Of a stretch of 64,000 bases of DNA, positions 1 through 11,492 are shown piece by piece. The position numbers and the translations under genes are program-made. The DNA is from Capitulum mitella. Taxonomy: Eukaryota > Arthropoda > Thecostraca > Pollicipedomorpha > Pollicipedidae. The DNA lies in NCBI GenBank assembly GCA_030062745.1, contig CP099841.1, forward strand, positions 34,588,368 to 34,652,367. The letters run 5' to 3'. Every line of letters begins with the position of its first letter. Positions within the stretch are counted from its first letter, which is position 1. Below the pieces are notes generated by a model. It was given only the letters and a program-made list of their open reading frames with translations, made no database searches and was not told where the DNA came from.

Positions 1-2159
1 CGCGGCCGCCGCAGCCGGCTCTCCGCGTCACGTCCCTGCGTTTCTCTACCTGAGGCCGACTGCTGGTCGGCGGGGAACGGGACAGTGGACGGAAAGCGCA
101 GCGTGAACAATAGGTGTTCCCGGCGGCGGGGAATTCGGCACCGGGCCGAAACTCACGCTTGCTACCAGAGTCCAGGGCTCCGCCACTTGTCAAAAGCTGC
201 AGATGCTTTGGTGTCTTGGATCCTCTCCAAGTGGCGGGAAATGGTTGTTCAAAAGAAAAGAGAGGTTCGCACACTATGCCCCAAATTTGCCCCGGGCGGT
301 CCCTTAACAAAATTCCGGGTGTGCCGCACGGGAAGGTACGGCGTTTCTCTCCAAGCCAGGCGCTTCTTTCCATGGAAGACCCATATGCCTGGTATAAATT
401 GGGCTGAAGTTGCGAGGGACCTTCCCCCTTGTTGGCCGTATGGAGGGGCCCGTATGACCAGTCTTGTGTGCCGTCCAATGTACCAATGAACATGGCACAT
501 TAGTCGGCAAAATCGAATAACGGCATTTTGGGCATGAAAAAACGGAAGTACATCTCATGTATATCAGATGACTGCTAGAAGCACCTTAAGAGTAATTGAA
601 CTGTATGAATTTTAAGGAAATTTGATGTTACAATTTGGTGTCATTTCCTGGATATTAGCCGCTCGCGTTTTTGGTCGATTGCAGAACTTACAAGAAGCCA
701 GGTCATATCGTCATCTAAAACTGTAAGCCAGTGAACGACAAATATGGCATCTCACTTAAATCGATCTAACCTCCCAAAACCTTGTTTGGTGGTCTGCGTT
801 CCTGTGGACAACCGCAATCCGTGCGAAGCATCGCGACGACAAAACGTTGAATAACGGAACTAGCTCCAAAATGCCCGCCAACATTCCCGAAAAGATGCGG
901 CGCCGCAGTTCTCTGCTCCGGCCCCTCCCGCTGGAGACACGCGGCCGCAGTAAACCGAAACACCCGCCGCAGTCCGACCCGGGCTTCCATCCCGCCGGTC
1001 CGAACACAGCGGCGCGGTCCGCCGGTCGCCCGTCATCCCGCTGGCCTCTCTCGGCGGCTGCCTCTCGGCCGGGGTCGGCGACCTCCGGACGCGGTGGACC
1101 TGGTGCGGGCCGGCCGGCAGCGGCCGGCTGCAGAGGTGGGCAGCGCCAAGGCCGGCGGTGACGCTCTGCAGAATGCCAACGAGCCGCCGCGGGCGTCGGT
1201 TGGGGATGCGCACGCGATTTGCAGAGCATGGCTGTGAAGACGGCTGTACGCTGGCAGTTCAGCTTGACGTGCGGAACGTTACGGAGCTAAATCATAATAA
1301 GTGCCTGAAGCAGGATAAACAATGCCAAGGATTAGCTGACGTACAAGATAAGAGTCTAAAAAAGTCTTCAGAGCCCATACGTCTCAGAAAATGTCTAACG
1401 AAAATAAGAAGTTTCCGAAAGAAGTGATGAAAGAATCTAAGGAACCCTTAAGTCTCTGAAAACGTTTGGCGAAAACAAGTCGCCTCCGAAAGAAGTGACG
1501 TAAAAAACAGCGATGAACTGTTTTGCTTGTCATGGAAGTTTGTTTCTGTTGTCATGGAAGCATTGTTATGTCCGGTGAGTGAAAGATGGTGCGTGGAAAA
1601 AAATGCTCGTTCCAATCCATTTATATTTTCATTCCATTCATTCATTTCACACAGCCATAGGGAAGAACAAAAAACGTCGAGCTGAAGGGCGGTAATGATC
1701 ATATTGATACAAATCCTTATTCTATGTTTCCATGCTCCATGCTACTACAGTGCAGCAAGGCAGTTTCGATAATATATAATAGGCAGATCCGACGGAAGAG
1801 CGCGAATTAAGACACGTGACATTGATGATAAACCTCCGGGCTCAAAACGACGGGGACAAAAGACGGTCCCCACCCATCGTCCTGTGGGACTGCGGCCGTT
1901 ATTGTTCCCGAGTGGTCTGGGGACAGTGGTCCCAAGTGAGGATAGAGACACTGAAGGGGTGGCAAGTGTCAGGGGTACTGCGGCTCTCAGCAAGCGGCGA
2001 GTGACCCAGGACCCTCCCTCCCCCTCCAGTAACTGTGGCCCCAGTGGCGGCTGTAACCTGTAACGGCTGTAACGGCAGCCCCACAAACTGGCTGGCGAAC
2101 CAATTCGTCTTGAAGGCCCTCAGCGACCGTCGAGTGACCCCGCCTGTCCCCTGTTATAG
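1..2159. other. Upstream region of POMT1, start exon not located
   Basis: No protein I recognise is encoded here. The first recovered POMT1 exon begins at 2160 straight after an acceptor-like sequence and has no in-frame ATG, so the POMT1 start codon and promoter should lie in this stretch, but I could not place them. A CpG-dense block at about 880-1160 is the best candidate for a promoter or CpG island. Open frames in it on both strands look like GC-driven shadows. Confidence 0.5.
1355..1505. repeat. Diverged tandem duplication, period about 71 bp
   Basis: Two adjacent copies share the order GTCTC-GAAAA, CGAAAA, AAG and CCGAAAGAAGTGA, beginning near 1381 and 1452. The copies differ at many sites, so the duplication is old. 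No coding meaning is apparent. Confidence 0.5.
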
Positions 2160-5100
2160 CCGGACACGGACGGGCGGACGGCGGCGGAACGGGCCGAGCC
2201 GGCACCTAGCGTCACCGGCACCCGACTGGACCTGGTGGCCCTATGTCTCCTGCTGGCCGCGCTCGGCACCCGGCTGTACCAGCTGGACCAGCCCAGAGCC
2301 GTGGTGTGAGTACCGCGACCATGTGGGATCCACCAAATGAGATGTCCCATAGCTCAGATGCCCGGGCGATCATTATGCCGTGGTCAGATGGTGATTGCTG
2401 TGCTTCGTTTCTTCAATGAGATGCTCCGGGACCTCAGTGGCTTTGAAATACTAGATACTCCCGGTGTTAAAGCACAGCTTCACAAAAGTAATTTCTAAAA
2501 CAAATGTGTTTTTGAGCCCCCAAAAGTCTCATAGCATAGCCAAAAAAGCAAAACAAAATCAACTAAATTTGTGCTACAAACGCTGGATGCGCAATTGGTG
2601 CCTGCACCTATTGGAGCCAACTCCATGCACATATTGGAGCCAACTCGTGTCTGCTAACATTTCTGAGAATCATGCCACTGGTTCTGTGTGCGAGGCAAAT
2701 GTCCGAACTGCTGTGTCAATATCGTTGTTAACCCGTCCCCGACTGGGGGGGGCAGTTGACTGCCCCCCTGAGGTTTTTCTGGGATTGCGAGAAAACGAAC
2801 AAACACAAGGCTACGAAACTTCGTGTACCTTTTGCTTCATTGATTTTGCATCTCGTGTCAAAATTTTGACCTCAGGTCACGTCAGGTGCCTGACCTAGGT
2901 CAGGCCATACAGACCTATGTCCAAAAAAGTTTAGCGTGTTGTAACTTTTTCGGAAAACAAGATATCTCAATAATCCCTTTAGGGATTAGTGATCGTGATA
3001 GATGCAACAAATCTGCTATCTCAGATTTGTCGGAATTTTCCGGATCATTGACCTAAGGTCAAGTCCATTTTTAAGACATATCGTCGTTTTTTTCCGAAAT
3101 TGACGCAATATTCCATAACATTTTTAGTGTGGAGTGAAGCAGACATCTAGCTGCCGTGATTAGGCAAAGTATCAATGACTTCCAGCCATTGACCTGAGGT
3201 CAGGTCACCAATAACTGTAGTCAGCCAAAATGTACCACCGTCAAAATCGAGGATGGATTACTGAGAATGGGTAGAAAATGGCAGAACTGGCATGCACAGA
3301 CGCAAGTAATACCAGGAACCTCAAAAAGTTTGAAAAAGTAGCACATTTTGGAAATAAACAGGCTCTCGCGAATAAAGCTCCGCCTTTTATATAGATTGGC
3401 AACCAATTAAAGTTTCTAAAATTTAAGCATGAGAAACCATCACAAGAATCACTAAGATCAATAAAATTTAAATATATAGGCTTTTTTCGCGAAAATGAAG
3501 GAACGCTAAAATTAGTTCCCGTCAATTTGGTACCGCATACGGCAGCGGTGCAAACCGACAGCTGGCGAGAGAATTGCCGTGTCTTTAACTCAACGTTTCG
3601 GCGTATATATTGAAGAAATCTGGGGAAATTAGACGTGTATCGGCATCCGCGGACCTTTACTTGTACGCTGGTGCCTTTACCTATGTAAAGGCACCAGCGT
3701 TGCGCTATTAGTCACTGCCCTGGAGATTCAGACCATTTCTCGGTCTCATGCAATCAGCTATGAGAAAACATATATAGGGCGTAAATTGCTTACATATTAT
3801 CTAAAACTAAACAATGAGGCCAGTTTCGAGCTCTACTCGTCACAAGCTTTCCAACGGTATGCTTATTTTTATCGTGCGACCAACCGTTCGTGAGTTAGAG
3901 GGGGGCGGCCAACTGCCCCCCCCCCAATCGCCGATGTTCGAAACGGACCGACGGTCGTGCGCGGGTTAAATCAGGTTTGCTAGACAGGATGCCTCTAATA
4001 GGTTCGGGGACGTAGAAACGGCGCAAAAAACTTCACTTGTTCCATTTTGCAGGTTCGATGAGATTCATTATGGGAAATTCGCTTCTTTTTATATCAAGAA
4101 CTTATTCTTCTTTGACTCCCAGCCTCCGCTGGGGAAACAGCTGCTCGCCCTCGGGGCATACCTGGCCGGCTTTGACGGTAAGACCTGGGGCATATCTGGT
4201 CGGCTGTGGGAGCGTTGTCATTTATCGTCACACGTGCATAAAACTCAACAACTGCAATTCAGTACGTTCACATGTTAGATTAAACATTTCATGTATATAT
4301 TTATATCTATTAAAACTAAAGAAAAGCGGCACCGTTATGTTGCGAACCGAAGTGAAAGTTCACATTGGGCATGTTTTATCCCATGTTTCGAGTGGTGTCA
4401 CTGCGTTTTAGTGAGGCGCCCGCAGTTAACGTTCGCCGGCCTCCATGGCGGCGCCTCGCCCGGCAGGGGAGTTCCAGTTCAAGAAGATCGGCTCGCCGTA
4501 CCCGGAGTCGGTGCCGATCGGCCGGATGCGGCTGCTGCCGGCCGTGGTCGGCTCGCTTCTGGTGCCAGCCGCCTACTGGCTGCTGTGCGCGCTGGGCGTG
4601 TCGCGCCGCGCCGCAGCGCTGGCCGGCGTCCTCCTGCTGCTGGGTGAGCAGCGCGAGGCGCGACGACGGCCGGCAGAGTCACGAGCACCACTGCCTGGCA
4701 CACATCTGGTCGAAATCATCTCTGATCCAACACGGTTTTCTAACGAGCACAGTTTTGGTCAGAAAGGCAAAAATACAAAGCACTGTGTTGCTCTATTTGA
4801 GCGCGATGTCTTCATGCCACGACCCTATTGATATTCATTTTCAGTGAGGTCTCGCAAAGATATTCACAAGTTGTTTGCCAAAAATTCCGACTCGTCAAAT
4901 TACTTTCAGACTTCTGCCGCCTTCGCCACTTCTCCGCTCACTTCTTTGCTGCGCCGTGCTGCGGCGATGGTGCAGTCCCCCGCTCATTTTCTGTGGTGCA
5001 TCGCATTCTTCCGCGACCGCCGCGCACCAAGCACCGCTGAGAAATCGCCGCTCTCTCGCACGTAACCACTGCAGCAGATCTCACCGCCTTCTCCGGGGTA

Positions 5101-8100
5101 CCGTGTGCTGCAGAGAACGCACTGCTGACGCAGTCCAGGTTCCTGTTTCTTGAGCCGTTCCTGCTGCTGTTCTCCATGCTGGGCATCCTGTGCCTGGTCA
5201 AGATCCGCCAGCACCAGCGCCGGCCCTTCTCGCTGGCCTGGTTCGGCTGGCTGGTGCTGGGTTTCGCGCTCCTCGGCGCGGCCACCGCGTGAGTAGAGAG
5301 TAGAGTAGAGTAGAGTAGAGTAGAGTAGAGTGAGTAGCCGTCTTTGCTAAGAGACGTGGATGGTGTCCGCGGCCATGGTGGATGCCTTCACCGACTGTTG
5401 AATGCCCAGTCCGGTAACAACCCATCGGAACTTATACAACCAATGCGTGTGCTGAGGCGTGCTCTGACCTTTGATTCAAAACACTTTGAATCATGTACAA
5501 CATGTATCTAGATCCCCGAATCACTCACGACTTTTTGCACGCTACATTTTTGGAATGCGAAGCGCTCTGTGTCTTGCAAAAACCGCAAAAACATGTTTCC
5601 CAGTCCGTGTTTTTGCCGTCGCTCAGCGTCAAGTCGGTTCTGCCCCGAGCTCCTCTCACACCGCCGTCTGCGCCTCCCGCAGAGGTGCGCTATTCGGGCC
5701 TGATGACGCTGCTGCTCGGCTGCACCATCGTCTACCACGACTTCTGGACGCTGGTGCCGCGGCCGGACGTCAGCGGTCGTCAACTGGCCGCTCAGCTGGC
5801 GGTGCGCGGCCTGGTTATGGCGGCGGTGCCGGCCGCCGTCTACCTGGGCAGCTTCTACGTCCACCTGGGCGTGCTGTACCGGGCCGGCGGCGGCCACGAC
5901 GGTGTCATGACCAGCGCGTTCCAGGCCTCGCTCGAGGTAGGCGACGTGGGCCCCGGGACGCTGCCGGGTGCGCGGGCTGGCGCCTCGTACGCGAGGGTGA
6001 AGGCCGGTCGTTGGACGGACATGGCGAGATACCGCGAGGCGTTTGAGGTGTCGATTTTGTGCGTACAAACGGTCTGTTCCATGACATGATCGTGCATTTC
6101 CTGTCAGCCGCTCGTTTTCGGTGGGTAAAGAGGGGTATTTGATCCCCGACTGCCGACGTGGGGTTTCGGACTGCAGATTGACCGCACCAGTCGAAAGCGT
6201 CGAAAATAACGCAGCCAAACGAATGCATGAGCCCATCGTCGGCGGCCACGAACCCGTGCCCCGGACCGTCGGCGACAGCGGTGTATCTGCCTCGGCTGCA
6301 GGACGGTCTGGCCACCATCATCAAGAACCAGCCGATGGCGGTGGGCCACGGCTCCCACATCACGCTGCGTCACGCGCTAGGCCGCCCCTGCTGGCTGCAC
6401 TCGCACCGGTCGCCGTACCCGGACAGCTACGACGAGGGCGAACGCAACTCGTCCCGCCAGCAGCAGGTCTCCTGCTTCTCCGGCAAGGACTCGAACAACT
6501 GGTGGATTGTCAAAGACCCCGACACGTGAGTCCGGACTCCGAGCCCCCGCTGCCCCCGCGCGCAGCAGGGAACACGGGTCCGGGGGGCGCCAGCCAACGG
6601 TCTCCTTCTCGTTCCTTTTTCTCAGAGCACGGCTTTGAGACGCAGTGTGCTTTGCTTTCGTCTTTTGGCTCGCGCGGTCAGAGTTTATTCATTGTTTGAC
6701 AAACGTAAAAAACTGAAGCAGGCAGTGACGAAGCCCGGAGGTGCAGCACAACAATGCACTAAATCTAGTCACGAATGGTTCGTGTCTTCGCGTTTAATCA
6801 GTCTCGTCTGGTGTTTTGCTGGTTTGGATTCTCTGACATGCAGCCGAACGGCACAAATTCTCTAACTGCACATGGCAGCCCGGTTTCTCAGGAACCGGAA
6901 GCGAGTTATCCGATTTTGTAAACGATGCGCGTGTATCGCAACGCGACCTGTATCGCGGCCTGTGTACTAAGGAGAATACACGCATGCATATATCTTCATT
7001 TTCGTAGACTGTGATACTGATGAAGGATAAAGGTGACGGACCGTTACAACAGCTGTGCCTTCCAGGAAGGATCTGCGCATCAAACCACCCTTCAGACCAT
7101 TCAGAGATGGCGACATCGTTCAGCTGGTGCATGGGATGACTGGTAATCACCTCAGCTCTCAAGAATATCCGGCCCCAATGTCTGAACACGAACAGGTGTG
7201 TTGCAGCTACCCAGGAAACCACTTCTACAAACTGAGAATATTAGCAGCACTCGGCTGCACGCGCACATTTTCGCCTCTCGCTGCTCCTCTTCTCACGTTG
7301 CCTTTCATTCCATTTTGTTCTCAATATGTCTTGTTTTGGACAGGAATAAACATATAGAACAAACAAAAGGTTTTTCTATGCCATTTCAAAAAGCTCCGCC
7401 GTGTCACGGACTTACCGCTGTTTGACGAGTGTTCCACTATGTTACAAATATTTCATCGCGTGGCGTGCTCTCTGTTGTGTGTAAGCCGAAACATCATGCA
7501 GCTGTTTGACGTGAGCGTGGCCGGTGCAGGAGGTGAGCTGCTACACGGATGTCAACGCCTCTCTGCCAGCCAGAGACCTCTGGCAAGTTCAGCTGGTAAA
7601 CCCCAAGGACACGGACGGAGCTTGGCACGCCATCGACTCCCAGGTGAAGACCGTGGTTGAAGACAATGCAGAACAATTGAAAGCTTCTTCGTCTTCATCG
7701 ATGTAGAGCTCCGTTTGGAACGGCACCACGATAGACCAATCATCAAATTTGTTTTACATTGACAAACGGAGCAAGCAAACTTTGTACCGCTACTTACCAC
7801 TATGAAGTTCATTATGCTCCTTGAAAATTTCGTCATTTAAAACAAAAAATAATTAGGCCAAGTTCCCGCCCTGATCCACGTTTGCCGACCCGGCCAGGTG
7901 AGGTTCATCCACGGTCAAGACGGCATGGCTCTCAAGTATTCGGGCAGGAAACTCCCCGAGTGGGGTCATGGCCAGCAGGAGGTCATCTGCGACAAACTGG
8001 TGGTCCAGGACGACACCGTGTGGAACGTCGAGGAGCACCGCTACTCACAAGGTCAGGCCGAATACAATACTGGTACGTCATATTGGCTGACTTCAGCTCG

Positions 8101-10674
8101 GTGAGAACCCAGCGCGGTTTGTGGGCGTCTCTTTCTCGTGTTCGGCTGCGGTCTCCTGTTCCTCAGACTAAATCCAGCATTTGCAGCGCCCACATCAGCT
8201 CGTCCGCCCTGTCATGACGCCATTGACTGTCTAGCTGCTCCTGACGCCACTCACACATCAGTGGCCTGACACGACTGACCTGACACCCCTAACCATCTAC
8301 CTATCCCGATGCCACTGACCTAACGCCACTGTTCGTCTCTCCTCTACTCACGCCCCTGACCTGGTACAAGTGACCTGGCGCTACTGGCCTGGCACCCTTG
8401 ACCTGACACCAGTGACCTGACGCCTGACACCTGACCGGACGCCAACACTAACCTGGCGCTAGTGTCATTACGCCACTAACGCCAATGACCTGACACCAAT
8501 GATCACCTGCATTTTCCTGGCGTTATTAGCAATGCACAACTGACCTGACACTCCTTAACTGAAGCCACTGACGCCACTATCTTCGCACCCCCCTCCCCAC
8601 CTTCTGTCCCGTCCTGACACCGCTGCCCTGACGATGCCGCAGCGGAGGGCAACTCTGAGGAGGACCGCCAGATGGAAGTGATGGGCAGCGACCTGATTCC
8701 GGTCAGCTCGCTGCAGCTCTCCTTCTGGCGCAAGTTCCACGAGCTGCAGCTCAAGATGCTCTTCAACAATCAGGAGGTGGTGCAGGGCCACACGTACGCC
8801 AGCGAGCCGCTCGAGTGGCTGACGCTGGCGCGCGGCGTCGCCTACTGGGTCAGCCCAGACAGCAACGCCCAGGTGCACCTTATCGGGAACGCGGCCGTCT
8901 GGGCGGCGGCCACCGGCTCGCTGCTGCTGTACGCCGGCCTGGCCATTTTCTACCTGCTGAGGCGGCGCCGAGCCGTCTTCGACCTGCCGGACGGTCAGTG
9001 TTGGCAAGAGGGAGACCGGGGCCGAGACCGGGACCGGGACCCTGGCCGCGACGGTCAGTGTCTGTGCTAGGACAGGGACGGGACCGGGACTGGACCCTGG
9101 CGCGACGCAGCTAGGTCTGTGGCTGGGACAGGGACCGGGACTGGGACCCTGGCCGCGACCGCAGCTAGGTCTGTGGCTGGGACAGGGATCGGGACCGGGA
9201 CCGGGACCCTGGCCGCGACCGCAGCTAGGTCTGTGGCTGGGACAGGGATCGGGACCGGGACTGGGACATTGGCCGCGACCGCGGAGGCTGGGGCCGGGAC
9301 TGGGACAGGATCTTGGAGGGAACGAACTGGTACCAGGATCAAGACTAATCGGTACTGGAAGCGAAGTCGGGATCATGGATGGTATCGGGATTCACGACGG
9401 GACTGGGATTCAGCTGTGCCAGTAACGTGCCGGCAGTGGGATCCATATCGCGAATAGGTCCGAGCAAACGCTAGGATGGGAAAGGCTCGGAAAGAAGGCC
9501 TAGAACTTTTTCGGAAACTGCACGTCTGGAATACAATTTGTGATGCTGTAATGTTTTTTTTCAGTCATAGCGGCAATTATTTGCAGTCAGTCACCATAAT
9601 TTGAATCATATTCCGTGTATAGTATGGAGAAAAACATTCCATTTTCAGCACTGTAAGCGGGAATGGCTCCATCCAGTTCCAGTAACCGAGACATTGAGGA
9701 CTGATATTTCTATGACGCTTCTTTGTATGCAGCAGCGATTAGCGTAACGTTCAAAGCCGCAAACTGGGGAAGACAAGTTTCTTTGTCTCAGTGGGCAAGG
9801 TCGTGTCATATAGCAGGTTGTGCATGTCATCATACAAACTTGGGATTTCAGACGAATGGAGCAAAATCTGCACGATCTGCAGCACGATCCTGGCTGGCTT
9901 CGCCTTCAACTTCCTGCCCTACTTTGCCATCGACCACACGTTCTTCCTGCACCACTACATGCCGGCCTACATATTCGCCGTGATGCTGACCGCCTGCCTC
10001 GTCGACCACATTTTCTTCATCACCGAGTGAGTGGTCTGGAGCCCGGATGTACTGGATACCAATGTGCCGAGCCCGAATTTCAAGATCACTGTTTATCGAC
10101 CGCTTGGATACGACTGTTCAGTGGTGGCGGGCTCGGGGTGCTGGGGCGCTTTTCAGTTAGTTGGTCGTATATGCACGCAACAAGCCAAAAATATGTGTGT
10201 GTACTGAGCCAATTGCAGGCCCAACTCTGATTGACGAGCATGTCGACCCCGATCCGGTGGTAGTGTTTGTGTTCTTATAAACAATGACAGAAATATGACC
10301 ACGTCGACCGTAGCCCGCTGGTGGTGTTGTGTTCTTACTGATACGACAGCGTTTTGTGTTATGACCACGTCATCTCCCCATGGCAGTGATCGAGACGCGA
10401 TAGCTGCAGTCACCCGTGCCCATCCGCCCCCTCGCACGCCGCTCCCTCGGCGGACGGCGACCGCGCGCGGCTGACGCCCTCGCCTCGTTCCAGCTACCTG
10501 GGCTCGCGGCTGCTGCGCGGCCTGGTGACGCTGGCTGTGCTCGCCTGGCTGGCCGCCTGCCTCTACACGTTCGGCGTGTTCAGCGCCCTGTCGTACGGCA
10601 CGACGCCGCTTTCGGCCTCTGAGGTGCGCGCCCTGGCGTGGCGCCCCTCCTGGGACCTGATCGTGCACAAGTAG
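2160..10674 (+). CDS. POMT1: Protein O-mannosyl-transferase 1 (5' exon missing)
   Basis: ER membrane enzyme that, with POMT2, transfers mannose from dolichyl-phosphate-mannose to Ser/Thr (dystroglycan pathway; fly rotated abdomen). Exons: 2160-2305, 4053-4177, 4467-4643, 5114-5288, about 5685-5936, 6302-6525, 7066-7195, 7530-7643, 7898-8072, 8643-8993, 9852-10026, 10494-10674. These give about 741 residues; human POMT1 has 747. The first luminal loop carries the PMT acidic motif FDEIHYGKF. Exon 4 reads RMRLLPAVVG and exon 5 ENALLTQSR, both POMT1-like rather than POMT2-like. Exons 7-10 form the luminal MIR repeats (QQQVSCF, NNWWIVKDP, VQLVHGMT, TVWNVEEHRY), and the last three exons carry the C-terminal membrane helices, ending SWDLIVHK-stop. 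All joins agree in phase except exons 5/6, which are off by one base. The start codon must lie upstream of 2160. Intron 1 holds a MITE and intron 11 a 60-bp minisatellite. Confidence 0.95.
2867..3207. promoter_or_regulatory. Cluster of paired AGGTCA half-sites inside the MITE
   Basis: TGACCT and AGGTCA half-sites face outwards with 0-1 bp spacing at 2867-2879, 2889-2904 (CCTGACCTAGGTCAGG, a perfect 16-bp palindrome), 3048-3062 and 3189-3207, the last with an additional GGTCA. AGGTCA is the core half-site of nuclear receptors such as EcR/USP, HR38 and FTZ-F1. Binding here is inference only. The cluster is partly kept in the second copy, where the last two sites are intact. Confidence 0.4.
3665..3700. 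repeat. Perfect 16-bp hairpin private to MITE copy 1
   Basis: Arms ACGCTGGTGCCTTTAC (3665-3680) and its exact reverse complement (3685-3700) flank a 4-base loop. The matching position in the copy at about 29710 has only the first arm, so the second arm arose in copy 1 as an inverted local duplication. Confidence 0.85.
5289..5337 (+). repeat. TAGAG pentanucleotide microsatellite at a splice donor
   Basis: About eight TAGAG units start immediately at the 5' splice site of POMT1 exon 5, so the donor GTGAGTAG is itself part of the repeat. The flanking exon join is the only POMT1 junction that fails phase, which suggests local slippage. Confidence 0.85.
8210..8600 (+). repeat. Degenerate short tandem repeat in POMT1 intron
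   Basis: The intron before exon 8643-8993 consists of many imperfect units built on TGACCTGACGCCACTGA, each about 12-18 bp with variable CTGACAC, CTGACG and CTGGCG endings. It is low-complexity sequence with no open reading frame of interest. Confidence 0.7.
9000..9420 (+). repeat. Minisatellite, period 60 bp, in POMT1 intron
   Basis: Three nearly identical 60-bp units run from about 9115 to 9290 (CTGGCCGCGACCGCAGCTAG followed by TCTGTGGCTGGGACAGGGA), flanked by shorter GGGACCGGGAC units. 60 is a multiple of 3, so open frames on both strands run through it. These are repeat artefacts, since the flanking POMT1 exons splice across the block in phase. Confidence 0.9.
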
Positions 10675-10710
10675 CGGCCGGCCGCGGCCTCGGTCCCGAC
10701 TGCGGCGGCA

Positions 10711-10741
<31 letters not shown>

Positions 10742-11492
10742 TCTACGCTGCGCCCAGCAGGCAGCGGACGGCAATCGAACCGTCGATGGCGTGACGAACT
10801 GCGGGCACCTGAGCCCACCGCCAGGACGGCACCGGCGGCGAAACGGCGGCACTAAACGCGACGACAGACTGTTCAATCCTGAACCCTTGTTTTTAGTTTG
10901 ACAAGGACAATGTTTCCTACATATCGCGGCATTATGATGTTGAACAAGGCGCATGGAAAGTAATGGCCATAAACCGATGAGGATTACCAAAAGAACTACA
11001 AACCTGGTCGAGGACTACCCGCCGTGTTTGCGACATGAAAATCAATGCCCAACCAGGATACGTGCAGGTCGTTGTCGGATGCGTACGCTGCGCTTGTTGG
11101 CAGAAAAAACGGTGCACCATAGCCTGGTCTTTAGGAGGCATTACTTTTCCATGTTCTATGAATGAAAATGGCGTGACATCGCAAAATGTGCGGAGTGGAG
11201 TGTGAATGGCTTGGCTTTAACTTTCCACAAACAAAGTGGCGAAACCAAGCATTCCTTTTAAGACCTACGTGAGGGTGTTATGGTGACCATTATGACCATC
11301 ACGGCGTCCCTCTCCATTCTCAGACTGATGAAAAACACGATGGTGCTTTTGACGGTGTTATTTCGACGGAGAACATGTTTCACTGAACGGTTTGTCAAGT
11401 GCCCAGAGTCCGGACTCGCTGACACTGCCTCGAATCGGGGCGGCTCCCGCCTCCAAAGGCGGCGAGACTCGGCCGCGGCCAGGACGGCCGCC
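10675..11492. other. Convergent intergenic region POMT1-PSMB7
   Basis: This holds the 3' untranslated regions of two convergent genes. A GCC/CCG trinucleotide run lies at about 10700-10741, right after the POMT1 stop. I see no canonical AATAAA on either strand close to the stops, so the transcript ends are not located. Confidence 0.7.

Larger units (their letters stand above)
2728..3969 (+). mobile_element. piggyBac-like MITE, family 1, copy 1
   Basis: Non-autonomous element in the first recovered POMT1 intron, ending 84 bp before the FDE exon. It is bounded by TTAA on both sides, begins TTAACCCG and ends CGGGTTAA. A second inverted repeat lies inside each end (G-run, CAGTTG, C-run), about 5 bp in from the left terminal repeat and about 30 bp in from the right one. 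This split, asymmetric arrangement and the TTAA target are known from piggyBac. There is no transposase frame. A collinear copy lies at 28773-30006. It contains several AGGTCA palindromes and a private 16-bp hairpin at 3665-3700. The superfamily is inferred from termini only. Confidence 0.8.
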
